A stretch of 64,000 nt of DNA, from the NCBI RefSeq assembly GCF_042682745.1, contig NZ_JBHUIO010000011.1, positions 496,001 to 560,000 on the forward strand, in the 5' to 3' direction. The first letter of the stretch is position 1. Each line of letters opens with the position of its first letter. This document shows, piece after piece, positions 41,955-51,066 of this stretch. Source of the DNA: Tumebacillus_A lipolyticus (GTDB taxonomy: Bacteria; Bacillota; Bacilli; Tumebacillales; Tumebacillaceae). A program made the translations under genes and the position numbers. The notes under the pieces were generated by a model, which saw nothing but the letters and a program-made list of their open reading frames with translations, was not told the origin of the DNA and searched no databases.

Positions 41955-43240
41955 AGGGCAATTCCCCTTTCTTCTAATATCTGCCGGCTATACCTCCGAA
42001 TTTCCTCTAAGATGCCAATTGCCTGCTCATGATCCTCAGCTTCGAGATACAGCTCGGCAAGCTCATACATCGTGTCATCCCAATCCTTTACTTCTTCCAT
42101 GCGCTTGAAGCATTCGGCAGCCGTCTTCAGCCGACGAATCGCTTCCTCGCGCTGATCCCGGTCTTTGGCGATGCGACCGTGGATGCGATTGATCCAAGCT
42201 TGATACAGGTGCAATTCAGGCAAGAGAGATCGGGCTTCGTGGCACAGCTCTTCCGCCTGCCGGAACTTCTGCTGACGCAGGCGCAGCTTCGCAAGCTCGA
42301 CCTTGGTCATCCCCATCTCTTCGAACTGACCAAGCTCTCGAAACCTGGCGATCGCCGCAAGCAGCATCTGCTCCGCTTCCAGATCGTGCCCTTTCTCTCC
42401 CAGCAACACAGCGCTCGTCACCTTTGTCTTGATCGTCATCAGGACGTTGTTCAGACCTTCAAAAATGGCGGTGGCTCGCTCCGAATAATCGACCGCCCGC
42501 TCCAGATCGTTCAGGCGCTTGTACGACATGCCGAGGCCCATGTAGACATGGCCGATCTCGTACATGCTGTTCGTCCCCTCATACAATGCAGACGACCCGT
42601 TGAAATAATCGAGCGCATCTTCGAGGTTCCCGAGCTTCGAATGCACCAGCCCCAGATTGAACAGGATGCTCGCCTTTAAAAACACGTCCTGCTCTTCCAT
42701 CTTGTCCGCCTCTTCCAAGCTCCTGTGCCACTGGTAGGCGGCCAGTTGATAGCGCTTGCGGCGAAACTCGATCAGGCCGATGTTCTTGAGGGTGAGCGCC
42801 TGCTGGTGGTGATCTTGGCGCAGGATCGCCAGCTCGTAGACCTGGTTGAACAGCTTTTCAGACTCGGGCAGCTGATCGGTGTGGAAGTAGCAGTCTGCCA
42901 ATTCGAACATGATGTCCATCGTCGAGATCTGCGAGCGCGGGGTATCCAACAGCTCCTTCAACAACGGAATCGCCGAGTTGTACTCCTTCCCCGCGACCAT
43001 CGCGCGCGCCATCTTGTAGGTGCTCACATACTCCAGATTGAGATCCACATCTGACAAAAGCTTCTCAAGGGGTACCTCCAACCTTTCCGCAACTGCGAAA
43101 AGTATCTTGTAAGAAGGGCGTGCTCGATCCGATTCAATCTGTGAGATCATGCTCGGTGTGCAAAGCCCTCTTGCCAAGTCAATCTGAGTGATACCCTTCT
43201 TCAAGCGCAATTCTCGAATACGCTGCCCCAAGGAAAACAT
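41951..43240 (-). CDS. RNPP-family HTH-TPR quorum-sensing regulator (NprR/PlcR-like)
   Basis: A 429-residue protein with an N-terminal HTH_3 domain (about 6-62: LRLKKGITQIDLARG, then PSMISQIESDRARPSY) followed by about nine tetratricopeptide repeats. This is the domain order of NprR, PlcR and Rap-like peptide receptors, and the length is closest to NprR. A cognate peptide gene overlaps its 3' end by 4 nt. Likely targets are the operon itself (operator-like repeats upstream) and perhaps the large downstream gene; both targets are inferred. Confidence 0.88.
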   Translation of the reverse strand: MFSLGQRIRELRLKKGITQIDLARGLCTPSMISQIESDRARPSYKILFAVAERLEVPLEKLLSDVDLNLEYVSTYKMARAMVAGKEYNSAIPLLKELLDTPRSQISTMDIMFELADCYFHTDQLPESEKLFNQVYELAILRQDHHQQALTLKNIGLIEFRRKRYQLAAYQWHRSLEEADKMEEQDVFLKASILFNLGLVHSKLGNLEDALDYFNGSSALYEGTNSMYEIGHVYMGLGMSYKRLNDLERAVDYSERATAIFEGLNNVLMTIKTKVTSAVLLGEKGHDLEAEQMLLAAIARFRELGQFEEMGMTKVELAKLRLRQQKFRQAEELCHEARSLLPELHLYQAWINRIHGRIAKDRDQREEAIRRLKTAAECFKRMEEVKDWDDTMYELAELYLEAEDHEQAIGILEEIRRYSRQILEERGIAL

Positions 43241-43285
43241 GAGCCGTATTCCACCTGCCCTTCCAATTTTATCTCACTTTCGTCG

Positions 43286-43346
43286 ATTATACAATAGGAG
43301 AATTAACTTGTCTATAAAGACTTTACTATCACTTTATGTATAAAGT
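43286..43346 (-). promoter_or_regulatory. Promoter and operator-like repeats of the RNPP regulator
   Basis: Minus-strand TAGACA (43314-43309), 17 bases, TATAAT (43291-43286), 46 bases ahead of the ATG. Just upstream of the -35 lie two related inverted repeats, TAAAG-A-CTTTA (43315-43325) and ACTTTA-TGTA-TAAAGT (43331-43346), a plausible binding site for the regulator. The rest of the gene-free 43241-43663 stretch holds only the terminator at 43439. Confidence 0.6.
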
Positions 43347-43438
43347 CACAGTGTCGAATCACACAACTTTTTTGAATGCCATTTATTGGGAATCAATCCC
43401 GTTTTGCAAGGTTTGACGAACATTTTGCCCGCAAAAAC

Positions 43439-43475
43439 AAAAAAACCGCCTCCTGCACAAAGGCAGGGGGCGGGG
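43439..43475 (-). terminator. Terminator downstream of tex
   Basis: Stem CCCCCTGCCT/GGAGGCGG-like with a T-run of seven on the minus strand, about 190 bases after the tex stop. An ORF running through it is rejected. Confidence 0.75.
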
Positions 43476-43663
43476 CAATCGACTCCGATTTGACAATCGA
43501 GAGCCATCGCTATAGGAAAGTAGTGGTGTGATTCCGTCTCATCCATCGTATTACGAAACAATATTGAAGTCAACCATTATCAGAAAATTTCCGATCATTA
43601 CACATCGTTTACGAATTGATTTCACCTGAGTTGCAAAGGGATTCAAATCGGCGCTCGTCTGCC

Positions 43664-45850
43664 CTATGCTTCCACCTCTGACTTGATCCCTTTGCAGGTC
43701 AGCCCGATGCGCCCTTTTTTCAGATCGACAGACAGCACTTTCACCTGCAGCACATCGCCGATCGCCACCACATCCATCGGGTGTTTCACGAACCGATCGG
43801 CGAGCGCCGAAATGTGTACCAAACCGTCCTGCTTGACGCCGATGTCCACAAACGCGCCAAAGTCGACCACGTTGCGCACCGTCCCTTTTAAGATCATGCC
43901 CGGCTCCAGGTCCTCCATCTTCAGCACATCGGTGCGGAACACGGGCGGCGGCAGCTCGTCGCGCGGATCGCGCCCCGGCTTTTGCAGCGCTTCCGCAATG
44001 TCGCGCAGCGTTGGAACACCCGCCCCGAGCTGTTCGGCCATCGCTGGCAAGTCGAACTGGGTGAGCTTTTCTTTCAGCGCTTCCCGCCTGCGCGGATCGG
44101 TCACATCTTCGACTTGGAAGCTGAGCGACCGCAGCAGCTTGACCGCCAGATCGTACGACTCTGGATGGATCGGCGTGTTGTCCAGCGGGTTCTCCCCGCC
44201 GGAAATGCGGAGGAAGCCGACCGCCTGCTGGTACGTCTTCGGACCGAGGCGGGGCACTTTGCCCAGCTGTTTGCGATTTTTAAACTTGCCGATTTCCTCG
44301 CGGTAGAGCACCACATTTTTGGCCACGTTTGCGGACAGGCCGGAGATGTAGGACAGGAGCGACGGCGAGGCGGTGTTCAGGTCGACGCCGACCGAGTTGA
44401 CCGCCGATTCGACGACCGCCCCCAGCTGCTCCTCCAGCCGCTTTTGCGACACGTCATGCTGATATTGCCCGACCCCGATCGACTTCGGGTCGATCTTGAC
44501 CAGCTCGGCCAGCGGGTCTTGCAGGCGGCGACCGATCGAGATCGCCGAGCGCTCCGCCACATCGAGCTCTGGGAACTCTTCGCCTGCCAGCTTGGAGGCC
44601 GAGTAGACGGAAGCGCCCGCTTCGCTGACGATCAGATAGGCGAGGTCTGGATGCTCTCCCCTGACCTCTTTGAGCAGATCGACGACAAACTGTTCCGTCT
44701 CGCGCGAGGCGGTGCCGTTGCCGATGGTGATCACCTCGACCTGATGCTCGTCGATCAAGCTTTTAAAGATCCGCTTCGCCTCCTGCACTTTCGACAGCGG
44801 AGGAGTTGGATAGGTGACGGTGATGGCGAGCACCTTCCCCGTTTCATCGATCACCGCCACTTTGCAGCCGGTGCGATAGGCCGGATCGACGGCGAGCACC
44901 GTCTTGCCCTTGATCGGCGGTTGCAGCAGCAGATTTTTCAGGTTTTGCGCAAACACTTTGATCGCCTGTTCCTCCGCCGCCTCGGTCAGCGCCGCGCGCA
45001 GCTCTCGTTCGATCGACGGCGCGATCAGGCGCTTGTAGCTATCCTCAAGGGCGAGGCGCAGATGTTCGCTCGCGTCGGTCGGCCGCTTCGGCAGGTGGGC
45101 CTGCTCAAGCGATCGCAAGATGTCGCCTGCGGGCGCGAGGATCGAGAGGCGAAGCGCCTCCTCCTTCTCGCCGCGGTTCATCGCCAGCACCCGATGTGGC
45201 GGTATTTTTTCCAGCGGCTCTTCATGCTCCGCATATTGGGCGTACACGTCGCGCTCCTCGTCCGCCTTCCCGGTCGCCACGCTTCTGATCGACCCTTTGC
45301 GCCGGGTCAGCTCGCGGATCTTCTGCCTGGTGGCAGCGTCATCCGCCACCTGTTCCGCATAGATGTCCAGCGCTCCCTGCAGCGCCTCGGCTGCGCTTTC
45401 CACGCCCTTCTCCGCGTCCACATAGCGAGCGGCGACCGCGTGCACATCGCCGTTCCCGTCTTCGATCAGCCAGCTGGTCAGCGGCTCCAAGCCTTTCTCC
45501 CGCGCGACTCCCGCCCGCGTCTTGCGCTTCGGTCGGTAGGGGCGATAGATGTCCTCAAGCTCGGTCATCGTCTTGGCGAGCAGGATCGCCTGAGCGATCT
45601 CCTCGGTCATCTTCTCCTGCTCGTCGATCAGGCGATGCACCTCTTCGCGGCGTTCGGCGATGTTGCGCAACGCCTGCAAGCGCTCTTGGATCATTCGCAG
45701 CTGGTTTTCATCGAGCTCGCCCGTCATCTCTTTGCGATAGCGGGCGATAAAGGGAATCGTATTGCCTTCATCAAGCAGTTCGCTCGCCACTTTCACCTGC
45801 TGCGGGCGAAGCTTGAGCTCGCTTGCGATCTCTTTGGAAAAATCGGTCAT
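43664..45850 (-). CDS. tex: Tex-family RNA-binding transcription accessory protein
   Basis: A 728-residue protein with the full Tex plan: N-terminal helical domain, YqgF/RNase-H-like domain (about 325-450), helix-hairpin-helix repeats (about 490-560), and a C-terminal S1 domain (about 645-720: MILKGTVRNVVDFGAFVDIG). It binds nucleic acid and RNA polymerase and affects expression of secreted factors in pathogens. It is monocistronic. Confidence 0.94.
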   Translation of the reverse strand: MTDFSKEIASELKLRPQQVKVASELLDEGNTIPFIARYRKEMTGELDENQLRMIQERLQALRNIAERREEVHRLIDEQEKMTEEIAQAILLAKTMTELEDIYRPYRPKRKTRAGVAREKGLEPLTSWLIEDGNGDVHAVAARYVDAEKGVESAAEALQGALDIYAEQVADDAATRQKIRELTRRKGSIRSVATGKADEERDVYAQYAEHEEPLEKIPPHRVLAMNRGEKEEALRLSILAPAGDILRSLEQAHLPKRPTDASEHLRLALEDSYKRLIAPSIERELRAALTEAAEEQAIKVFAQNLKNLLLQPPIKGKTVLAVDPAYRTGCKVAVIDETGKVLAITVTYPTPPLSKVQEAKRIFKSLIDEHQVEVITIGNGTASRETEQFVVDLLKEVRGEHPDLAYLIVSEAGASVYSASKLAGEEFPELDVAERSAISIGRRLQDPLAELVKIDPKSIGVGQYQHDVSQKRLEEQLGAVVESAVNSVGVDLNTASPSLLSYISGLSANVAKNVVLYREEIGKFKNRKQLGKVPRLGPKTYQQAVGFLRISGGENPLDNTPIHPESYDLAVKLLRSLSFQVEDVTDPRRREALKEKLTQFDLPAMAEQLGAGVPTLRDIAEALQKPGRDPRDELPPPVFRTDVLKMEDLEPGMILKGTVRNVVDFGAFVDIGVKQDGLVHISALADRFVKHPMDVVAIGDVLQVKVLSVDLKKGRIGLTCKGIKSEVEA

Positions 45851-46008
45851 GAAGTACCTCCTCGTGCCAAGCCTATCCTTCTTTCTTCGTTCCCCTGCCC
45901 GCTAATTCCTATGCAAAACAGGATCGAAAAAAGACGGAAGCGCCGCTTCGGACATGCTTTTGACACAAGGTCGGCACTTCTGCCTGAGCGCACCAGCCTC
46001 AGCAGTGC

Positions 46009-46212
46009 TCAGATCCAGCCAGTTTTTCGCCCGCGCAGCCGATACCAGACGCTGGTGACGACCACGGCGAGAACGAGATGGATCGCCCAGATCGTTCGGT
46101 TCGACCCGTCCTCGTCCAACCTGCCGAACCCCAAGAACCCGAGCAGCGCATACACCACAAAAAACACGATGAGAATGCGCAACAGCTCCAGAATAAACTT
46201 GATTGGCGCCAT
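46009..46212 (-). CDS. Small two-TM membrane protein
   Basis: A 67-residue protein with two hydrophobic segments separated by the polar loop GRLDEDGSNRT and a basic tail. GGGGGGACG lies ahead of the ATG. It sits between the PAP2 gene and tex on the same strand. No family recognised. Confidence 0.5.
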   Translation of the reverse strand: MAPIKFILELLRILIVFFVVYALLGFLGFGRLDEDGSNRTIWAIHLVLAVVVTSVWYRLRGRKTGWI

Positions 46213-46255
46213 CCTTCGTCCCCCCTGTTGTAAAATCGTTCGATCTGCAGAAATC

Positions 46256-46310
46256 GATCAACAGAAAAGGACGGAAGCGACCGCTCAAGCTTCCGTCCTT
46301 TTCTGTTGAT
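46256..46310 (-). terminator. Terminator hairpin spanning the PAP2 stop codon
   Basis: A stem of more than 20 bp (ATCAACAGAAAAGGACGGAA with its complement) around a 10-base loop. The PAP2 stop at 46285 lies in the loop, so translation ends within the hairpin. There is no long T-tail, but the 3' arm is T-rich. Confidence 0.6.
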
Positions 46311-46920
46311 AAAACCAAACGGCTAAGCCGATCAAGCTCGCTCCGCCCAAGAAACCTCCGATCACATCGCTCGGGTAGTGCACGCCGAGATAGATGCGCG
46401 AGGTGCCGATCAGCAGCACAAGCCCCGCACATGCGCTGATCAGCGCGGCGCGCAGCCACTTATTTTCCACCTTCAGCCACACCATGAAGGCCAACACCCC
46501 GTAGAGCGCAAACGCCGACATCGAATGGCCGCTCGGAAAGGAGAAGCCGTGTTCGATGATCAGCGGGTTCTGATCGGGGCGAATCCGTTGCACCAAGTTC
46601 TTGATCAGGTAGTTGACCGCTCCCGAAGCGCCGACCACCAGAAAGACGATCGCCATCTCCAGCTTGTTGTTCCCCAGTCGATAGAGCAGAAACAGGGCGA
46701 GCAAGCTGATGATCACCACCGACTCGGTGTTGCCGAACGTGGTGATGGCGATCATCACCTTGGTCATCAGTTCGGAGTGAAACTCGGTGATGAAGGTGAT
46801 GATGCTGCTATCGAAGCGGATCACCCGCTCCCATTCGATCAGATTGGCGATCAGCACGAGCCCGATCGCCGCAAACAGGCTGATCAAAAAGTACCTTTTC
46901 ACAAAGATGCTCAGGTTCAT
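46285..46920 (-). CDS. PAP2-family phosphatase
   Basis: A 211-residue membrane phosphatase with six TMs. The three motifs are intact: KNLVQRIRPD, PSGHS and SRIYLGVHYPSD. Such enzymes dephosphorylate undecaprenyl diphosphate, phosphatidate or similar lipids; B. subtilis BcrC and YodM are examples. ATG at 46920 is chosen because the 14 upstream residues are hydrophilic and atypical. Confidence 0.88.
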   Translation of the reverse strand: MNLSIFVKRYFLISLFAAIGLVLIANLIEWERVIRFDSSIITFITEFHSELMTKVMIAITTFGNTESVVIISLLALFLLYRLGNNKLEMAIVFLVVGASGAVNYLIKNLVQRIRPDQNPLIIEHGFSFPSGHSMSAFALYGVLAFMVWLKVENKWLRAALISACAGLVLLIGTSRIYLGVHYPSDVIGGFLGGASLIGLAVWFYQQKRTEA

Positions 46921-47073
46921 CGCGTCTGTACCCTTTCCTCTCCTGTTGGTGTCCCCTCTCAAATTATACGAATTCTATGAACAAGGTACACCCCGCGCTT
47001 TACATCTGACCAATTTGTCATCATTTTTCCAAAGTCTTCCCGCCTGTGCGCCTCAGCTGGGCAAACGCGGCAT

Positions 47074-48087
47074 TCAGCGCGTTTCCGCTTCCGGCACAGA
47101 CTTTCCGCTCCGCCCGCCATACATGAACTGATAGACTTCCTGTCCGGTCGGCATCGCGGGGATCGCCCCGAGGCGAGAGACGGCCAGCGCCCCCACCGCG
47201 TTGGCATAGCGCGCCATCTCTTCGATCTCCTCTTTGCTCGACAGCGACTCGTCGAGCGAACGCCCCTGCACCCGATCGACCAGCTGGCGAAGGAAGCCTG
47301 CGACAAAGCCGTCCCCCGCTCCGGTCGCATCGACCATCTGCACGCGAAACGGAGCGACGCGGCCTTGCAGCTCGCGCGTCCGGTAATAGACGCCCTGCTC
47401 GGCGAGCGTGACGAAGACGATCTTCGGGCCGAGCGCCAGCAGTTCCTCGGCACCTCGCTCCACATCTTGCGTGCCGGTGAGGAAGAGCATCTCCTCTTCG
47501 CTCACCTTGAGCACGTCTGTCAGCGTCGCCGTCTCGCGAACTTTTGCTTTCCCTTCCTCTTCGCGCCCTCGCCACAGGCCGAGGCGAAAGTTGACGTCAA
47601 AGGAGATGATCACGCCATGTTCGCGTGCGATCTGCTGCGCGCGCCTCGTCGCAGCAAACGCCTCTGGCAGCACCTGCGTGACCGAGCCGATATGGATCAC
47701 GCGCGCTTTTTTGATCAGCTCTGCTTGAATGTCGTCCTCGTCGAGCAGCATGTCGGCCGACGGATCGCGATAAAAGTGAAAATGGCGGTCGCCGCCCCCG
47801 TCGATCGCAACGAACGCCAAGCCTGTCTTCGCCCGCTTCGTCCGCGAGCAGCCCGTCGTGTCCACGCCGTGCCCCTTGAGCGTGTCGATCAGATAGTCAC
47901 CGAACGGATCGACGCTAAATTTACCTAAAAAGGCGGCGCGCCCGCCCAGCTTGGCCACGCCGACCGCCACGTTGGCAGGAGCTCCGCCCGCCGCCTTTTC
48001 GAAGCCAGGCACGCGATCGAGCGTAACGCCTGTCGTCTGCGGCATAAAGTCGATGATCATCTCACCGATCGAAAGCACATCGATCAT
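47074..48087 (-). CDS. PfkB-family carbohydrate kinase (fructokinase-like)
   Basis: A 337-residue ribokinase-fold sugar kinase. The GG switch AGGAPANVAVGVAKLGG is at about 33-49, and the catalytic Asp in the DATGAGDGFVAGF motif near 250. The IDFMP start and overall length fit fructokinase or 2-keto-3-deoxygluconate kinase. No sugar transporter or hydrolase is adjacent, so the substrate is undecided. Confidence 0.88.
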   Translation of the reverse strand: MIDVLSIGEMIIDFMPQTTGVTLDRVPGFEKAAGGAPANVAVGVAKLGGRAAFLGKFSVDPFGDYLIDTLKGHGVDTTGCSRTKRAKTGLAFVAIDGGGDRHFHFYRDPSADMLLDEDDIQAELIKKARVIHIGSVTQVLPEAFAATRRAQQIAREHGVIISFDVNFRLGLWRGREEEGKAKVRETATLTDVLKVSEEEMLFLTGTQDVERGAEELLALGPKIVFVTLAEQGVYYRTRELQGRVAPFRVQMVDATGAGDGFVAGFLRQLVDRVQGRSLDESLSSKEEIEEMARYANAVGALAVSRLGAIPAMPTGQEVYQFMYGGRSGKSVPEAETR

Positions 48088-48108
48088 TCGAAACCCTCAC
48101 TTCCCATT

Positions 48109-48471
48109 TCAATCCAACAGTCCATACACGGTCAGCCCGAGCCAAGCAAACAGCAGGCCGAGCGTCGCCGATCCGATCAGATAGGCGAGCGCCACGCTTC
48201 GCTTGCCCCGCTGAAACAGCGTCATCGCTTCGACGCTAAACGTCGAAAAGGTGGTGAACGCTCCGAGCAGACCCGTTCCAAACAGCCACCAGAGCGGCCC
48301 GCCGTCGCTTGCGGCAAACAGCAGGCCGAGCGCGAACGAGCCGAGCATGTTGATCAGAAAGGTCGGCAGCGGAAACGCTCCACCCCACCTCTTTTGCATC
48401 TGCTGACCCAGCCAAAAGCGCAGCAGCGCTCCGATCGCACCCCCGAATAACACCAAGCAGCTCTGCATCAT
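48109..48471 (-). CDS. crcB2: Fluoride ion channel CrcB/Fluc, second subunit
   Basis: A 120-residue, four-TM protein with the Fluc signature GAFTTFSTFSVE near residue 72 and NMLGSFALG in TM2. The start ATG at 48471 overlaps the stop of crcB1 as ATGA. Paired crcB genes in Bacilli form heterodimeric or antiparallel fluoride exporters. Confidence 0.9.
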   Translation of the reverse strand: MMQSCLVLFGGAIGALLRFWLGQQMQKRWGGAFPLPTFLINMLGSFALGLLFAASDGGPLWWLFGTGLLGAFTTFSTFSVEAMTLFQRGKRSVALAYLIGSATLGLLFAWLGLTVYGLLD

Positions 48472-48836
48472 CTGGCGGCGACCACCCTTCGCGCCAACAG
48501 CCATCCGCTCGCCGCCATCGCCACGCCGCCCAGCAGGCTGCCGAGCAGATAGAGCGCTGCCGAGAGAAAGCGTCCCGCCTGCAAAAAGGTGATCGCCTCC
48601 AAGCTGAAAGTCGAGAAGGTGGTAAACCCGCCGAGCACCCCTGTTGCAATCCCGGTGCGCATCGCCTGCGACATCCGAACTTTCGAGGCGCTGTAGGTCA
48701 GAAAAAAGCCGAGCAGAAACGAGCCGAGCAGATTGATCGAAAGCGTCGTCCACGCCCCCGTCGTGGTGAGCGTGCCGGCGAGCATCCGCAGAAGCGACCC
48801 GACCGCTCCGCCGATCATCACAGCCAGACTGTTCAC
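48468..48836 (-). CDS. crcB1: Fluoride ion channel CrcB/Fluc, first subunit
   Basis: A 122-residue, four-TM protein with NLLGSFLLG and GGFTTFSTFSLE, the fluoride-pore Asn and Phe-box motifs. It protects cytosolic enzymes from fluoride. It begins one base after the methyltransferase stop, and there is no room for a fluoride riboswitch, so it is read from an upstream promoter. Confidence 0.9.
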   Translation of the reverse strand: MNSLAVMIGGAVGSLLRMLAGTLTTTGAWTTLSINLLGSFLLGFFLTYSASKVRMSQAMRTGIATGVLGGFTTFSTFSLEAITFLQAGRFLSAALYLLGSLLGGVAMAASGWLLARRVVAAR

Positions 48837-48837
48837 G

Positions 48838-49647
48838 TCAGACGGCTCCTTGCGAACTGTCGCCTTTGACCGCTTTCCAGATCGTCCAGCGATCCTGCTC
48901 CCAGACTTCCTGCACCCCGATTTGCAGCAGGCGGTCTTGGATGTGCGCGACCAGCTCCTGCAACTCCGGGTCGCTCAGCTCATGCAAGATCGATCGTCCC
49001 GAGCGGGTCAGCAGATCGACCGCCAACTCCTCCAGATCCGGATAGACTTTGCGCGTCTCCCAGAGCTGATGCTCCTCGACCACCGAGAAGCCGGCCGCTC
49101 GCAGGCTGTCGATCATCAGCTCGCTCTTGTGACGCCTGCCGACCTCCCGTTCGACCAACCGCGGATACAGCTCAAAGAAATAGCCGCGCAGATGCGTCTC
49201 ACTGCCCGGCAGCAAGCAGTCTTCCGGCGTGCGATTTTGAACGAGCAACACACCTGCCGGCCGCAGGATGCGGTGCGCCTCGGCGAAGCAGTCGAGCAGT
49301 TGCTCGTCCTGCAGATGGTGGGTCAGCGCGCGCTGCAAGACCAGATCGGCAGACCGATCGGACAGTCCGGTCGCCAGCGCATGACCGCTCAGATAGGAGA
49401 TCTGTGGGTAGCCGTCCGTCTGCGAGCGGGCGCCCTTCAGCATCTCGCTGGAAAAATCGATGCCCGTCACGCGCTCCGCCCCCAGATGGGCGAGCGTCCG
49501 CGTGTAGATTCCGCCCCCACAGCCGATGTCTACAGCATCTGTTCCGCGCACCTCGACGAGCTTTTCGATCATCGCCGTCCACGAAACATCCACGAGACGA
49601 CGCGCGTATGAAAAACGGTTTTTCTCCGCATGAAAATTTATCGCCAT
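48838..49647 (-). CDS. Class I SAM-dependent methyltransferase
   Basis: A 269-residue methyltransferase. Motif I VDIGCGGGIYTRTLA is near residue 43, the acidic motif VTGIDFS near 66, and the post-motif LVLQRALTHHL near 104. UbiE/type 11 class; substrate unknown. ATG at 49647 follows GGGGA. It heads a run with crcB1-crcB2. Confidence 0.82.
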   Translation of the reverse strand: MAINFHAEKNRFSYARRLVDVSWTAMIEKLVEVRGTDAVDIGCGGGIYTRTLAHLGAERVTGIDFSSEMLKGARSQTDGYPQISYLSGHALATGLSDRSADLVLQRALTHHLQDEQLLDCFAEAHRILRPAGVLLVQNRTPEDCLLPGSETHLRGYFFELYPRLVEREVGRRHKSELMIDSLRAAGFSVVEEHQLWETRKVYPDLEELAVDLLTRSGRSILHELSDPELQELVAHIQDRLLQIGVQEVWEQDRWTIWKAVKGDSSQGAV

Positions 49648-49713
49648 GATACGTCCCCTCCGCATGTGATCCGATACTTGATTCTATCCTCTTAGTTTAC
49701 CACTTTCAGGAAC

Positions 49714-49754
49714 AAAAAAGATACGGACATCTCCAGCGGATGTCCGTATCTTTT
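49714..49754 (-). terminator. Terminator of the DedA-PAP2 gene
   Basis: Stem AAAGATACGGACATC with its complement, followed by TTTTTT on the minus strand. Confidence 0.85.
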
Positions 49755-49758
49755 CAGC

Positions 49759-51066
49759 TTATTTGTGCGGGATCGATCGGTTGAACTCCGACCGCTCGAC
49801 CAGCCGATAGATGAAGCGAGTGACCAGACATCCGATCATCCAGAGGATGCCAGCCGCCAAGCCGCCGATCGACGAGGAGAGCGAATGAGCGCCGACCAGC
49901 ACAGAGCAGAGCGGTGCGCTGATGATCAGCGCGAACGAGACCAGCAGCCCGAGCATGCGCGCCCAGCGAGACTTCTGCGTTTGCCAGACCAGATAGGCGA
50001 GCGATGTGTAGAGCAGGATGGCAGCCATCACCTGACCGCTGGGCAGCGTCTTCAGGGTCAGCGTGTTGCCCGTCACCTCCAGCAACAGCTCCACCGTCGA
50101 CTCGACCGAGCCCGGCATAAAATATTGAAACGATACCTGGATCAGCAGAACTCCGATCACCAGCCCGGCGAACAGGCGCATCTTGGCATGTTTGCGCAGA
50201 TGGAACAGCAGCACGAACGAGACGAACAGATAGCCTGCGATCACCACCGGGATCGAGAACGCAAAGTCGAGCACTTTGGCAGGAGAACCCCATGCCGGAT
50301 GCAACGTCTGCTGCACCCACAGGATCGTCGTCTCGTCAAAGTTTTTCAGCAGATCGGAGACCACATCGCCCGCAAATGCGGCGATGATCAGCGAGAGCAG
50401 GATGCCGACGATCAGAAACAGCACGCCACGGCGAGATCCCCGCTTGAACGGCGCGAGAAAATCTGTGCGGAAAAAGTTGACCAAGCCGATCAGCCTCTCG
50501 CGCAGCCAGGTGCCGCGCTGCGATTTTAAATAATACCAGAGCACGATCAGCGCCACGATGACGAGCAGGCCGATCAGCACCTTCATCTCCAAGCCCTCCG
50601 GGATGGTGATCACGCCGATCTTGCGCACGATCAGCACCAGTCCGAAAAAGCGGATGCCCCGGCCGATCAGCGCCCCGATCATTAGCGGGATGCGGCGCAT
50701 CTTGAACACGCCGGCGGCGATGGTGAACAGCTTGAAGGGAAGCGGGATCAAACCTGCGACGACGATCGCCCAGATGCCGAAGCGATAGAACATCCGCTGA
50801 ACCTTTTCCAGCCTGGACTCCGACATGAACTTGCGCAGGATTGGATAGCCCGCTTTCGATCCGATCAGGTGTCCGAACTGCGAGCCGATCACCGAGCCGG
50901 CCACCGCGATCGCGCCATAGAGAAATCCGAGGTCTGGCGATGCTCCGGTGAGCGGGATCAAGATCAAATCTGGTGCGACGGGGAGAAATGAAGCTTCAGC
51001 GAGTGAGACGATCAACAAACCGATCCAACCATAGTTCATCAACAGATCCATGATCCAATGGAACAT
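49759..51066 (-). CDS. DedA/VTT-domain protein fused to a degenerate PAP2 domain
   Basis: A 435-residue membrane protein. The N-terminal half is a DedA/SNARE-associated domain (EASFLPVAPDLILIPL, GSVIGSQFGHLIG, the GLIPLPFKLFTIAAG re-entrant loop). The C-terminal half (about 220-435) is PAP2-like with six TMs. The PAP2 catalytic motifs are altered: LPSGQ (Gln345) stands where PSGH is expected, no K-x6-RP motif is seen, and only the late His394 (VGAHS) remains. DedA proteins include undecaprenyl-phosphate and phospholipid flippases, so a lipid-carrier role is likely for the N-terminal half. ATG at 51066 has GGAGG ten bases upstream. Confidence 0.82.
   Translation of the reverse strand: MFHWIMDLLMNYGWIGLLIVSLAEASFLPVAPDLILIPLTGASPDLGFLYGAIAVAGSVIGSQFGHLIGSKAGYPILRKFMSESRLEKVQRMFYRFGIWAIVVAGLIPLPFKLFTIAAGVFKMRRIPLMIGALIGRGIRFFGLVLIVRKIGVITIPEGLEMKVLIGLLVIVALIVLWYYLKSQRGTWLRERLIGLVNFFRTDFLAPFKRGSRRGVLFLIVGILLSLIIAAFAGDVVSDLLKNFDETTILWVQQTLHPAWGSPAKVLDFAFSIPVVIAGYLFVSFVLLFHLRKHAKMRLFAGLVIGVLLIQVSFQYFMPGSVESTVELLLEVTGNTLTLKTLPSGQVMAAILLYTSLAYLVWQTQKSRWARMLGLLVSFALIISAPLCSVLVGAHSLSSSIGGLAAGILWMIGCLVTRFIYRLVERSEFNRSIPHK

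Noticed and set aside
43346..43573. A 75-codon minus-strand ORF downstream of tex
   Set aside because: It has a TTG start without a ribosome site and runs straight through the tex terminator hairpin.
48837..48900. Fluoride riboswitch ahead of the crcB pair
   Set aside because: crcB1 starts one base after the upstream methyltransferase gene, leaving no leader.
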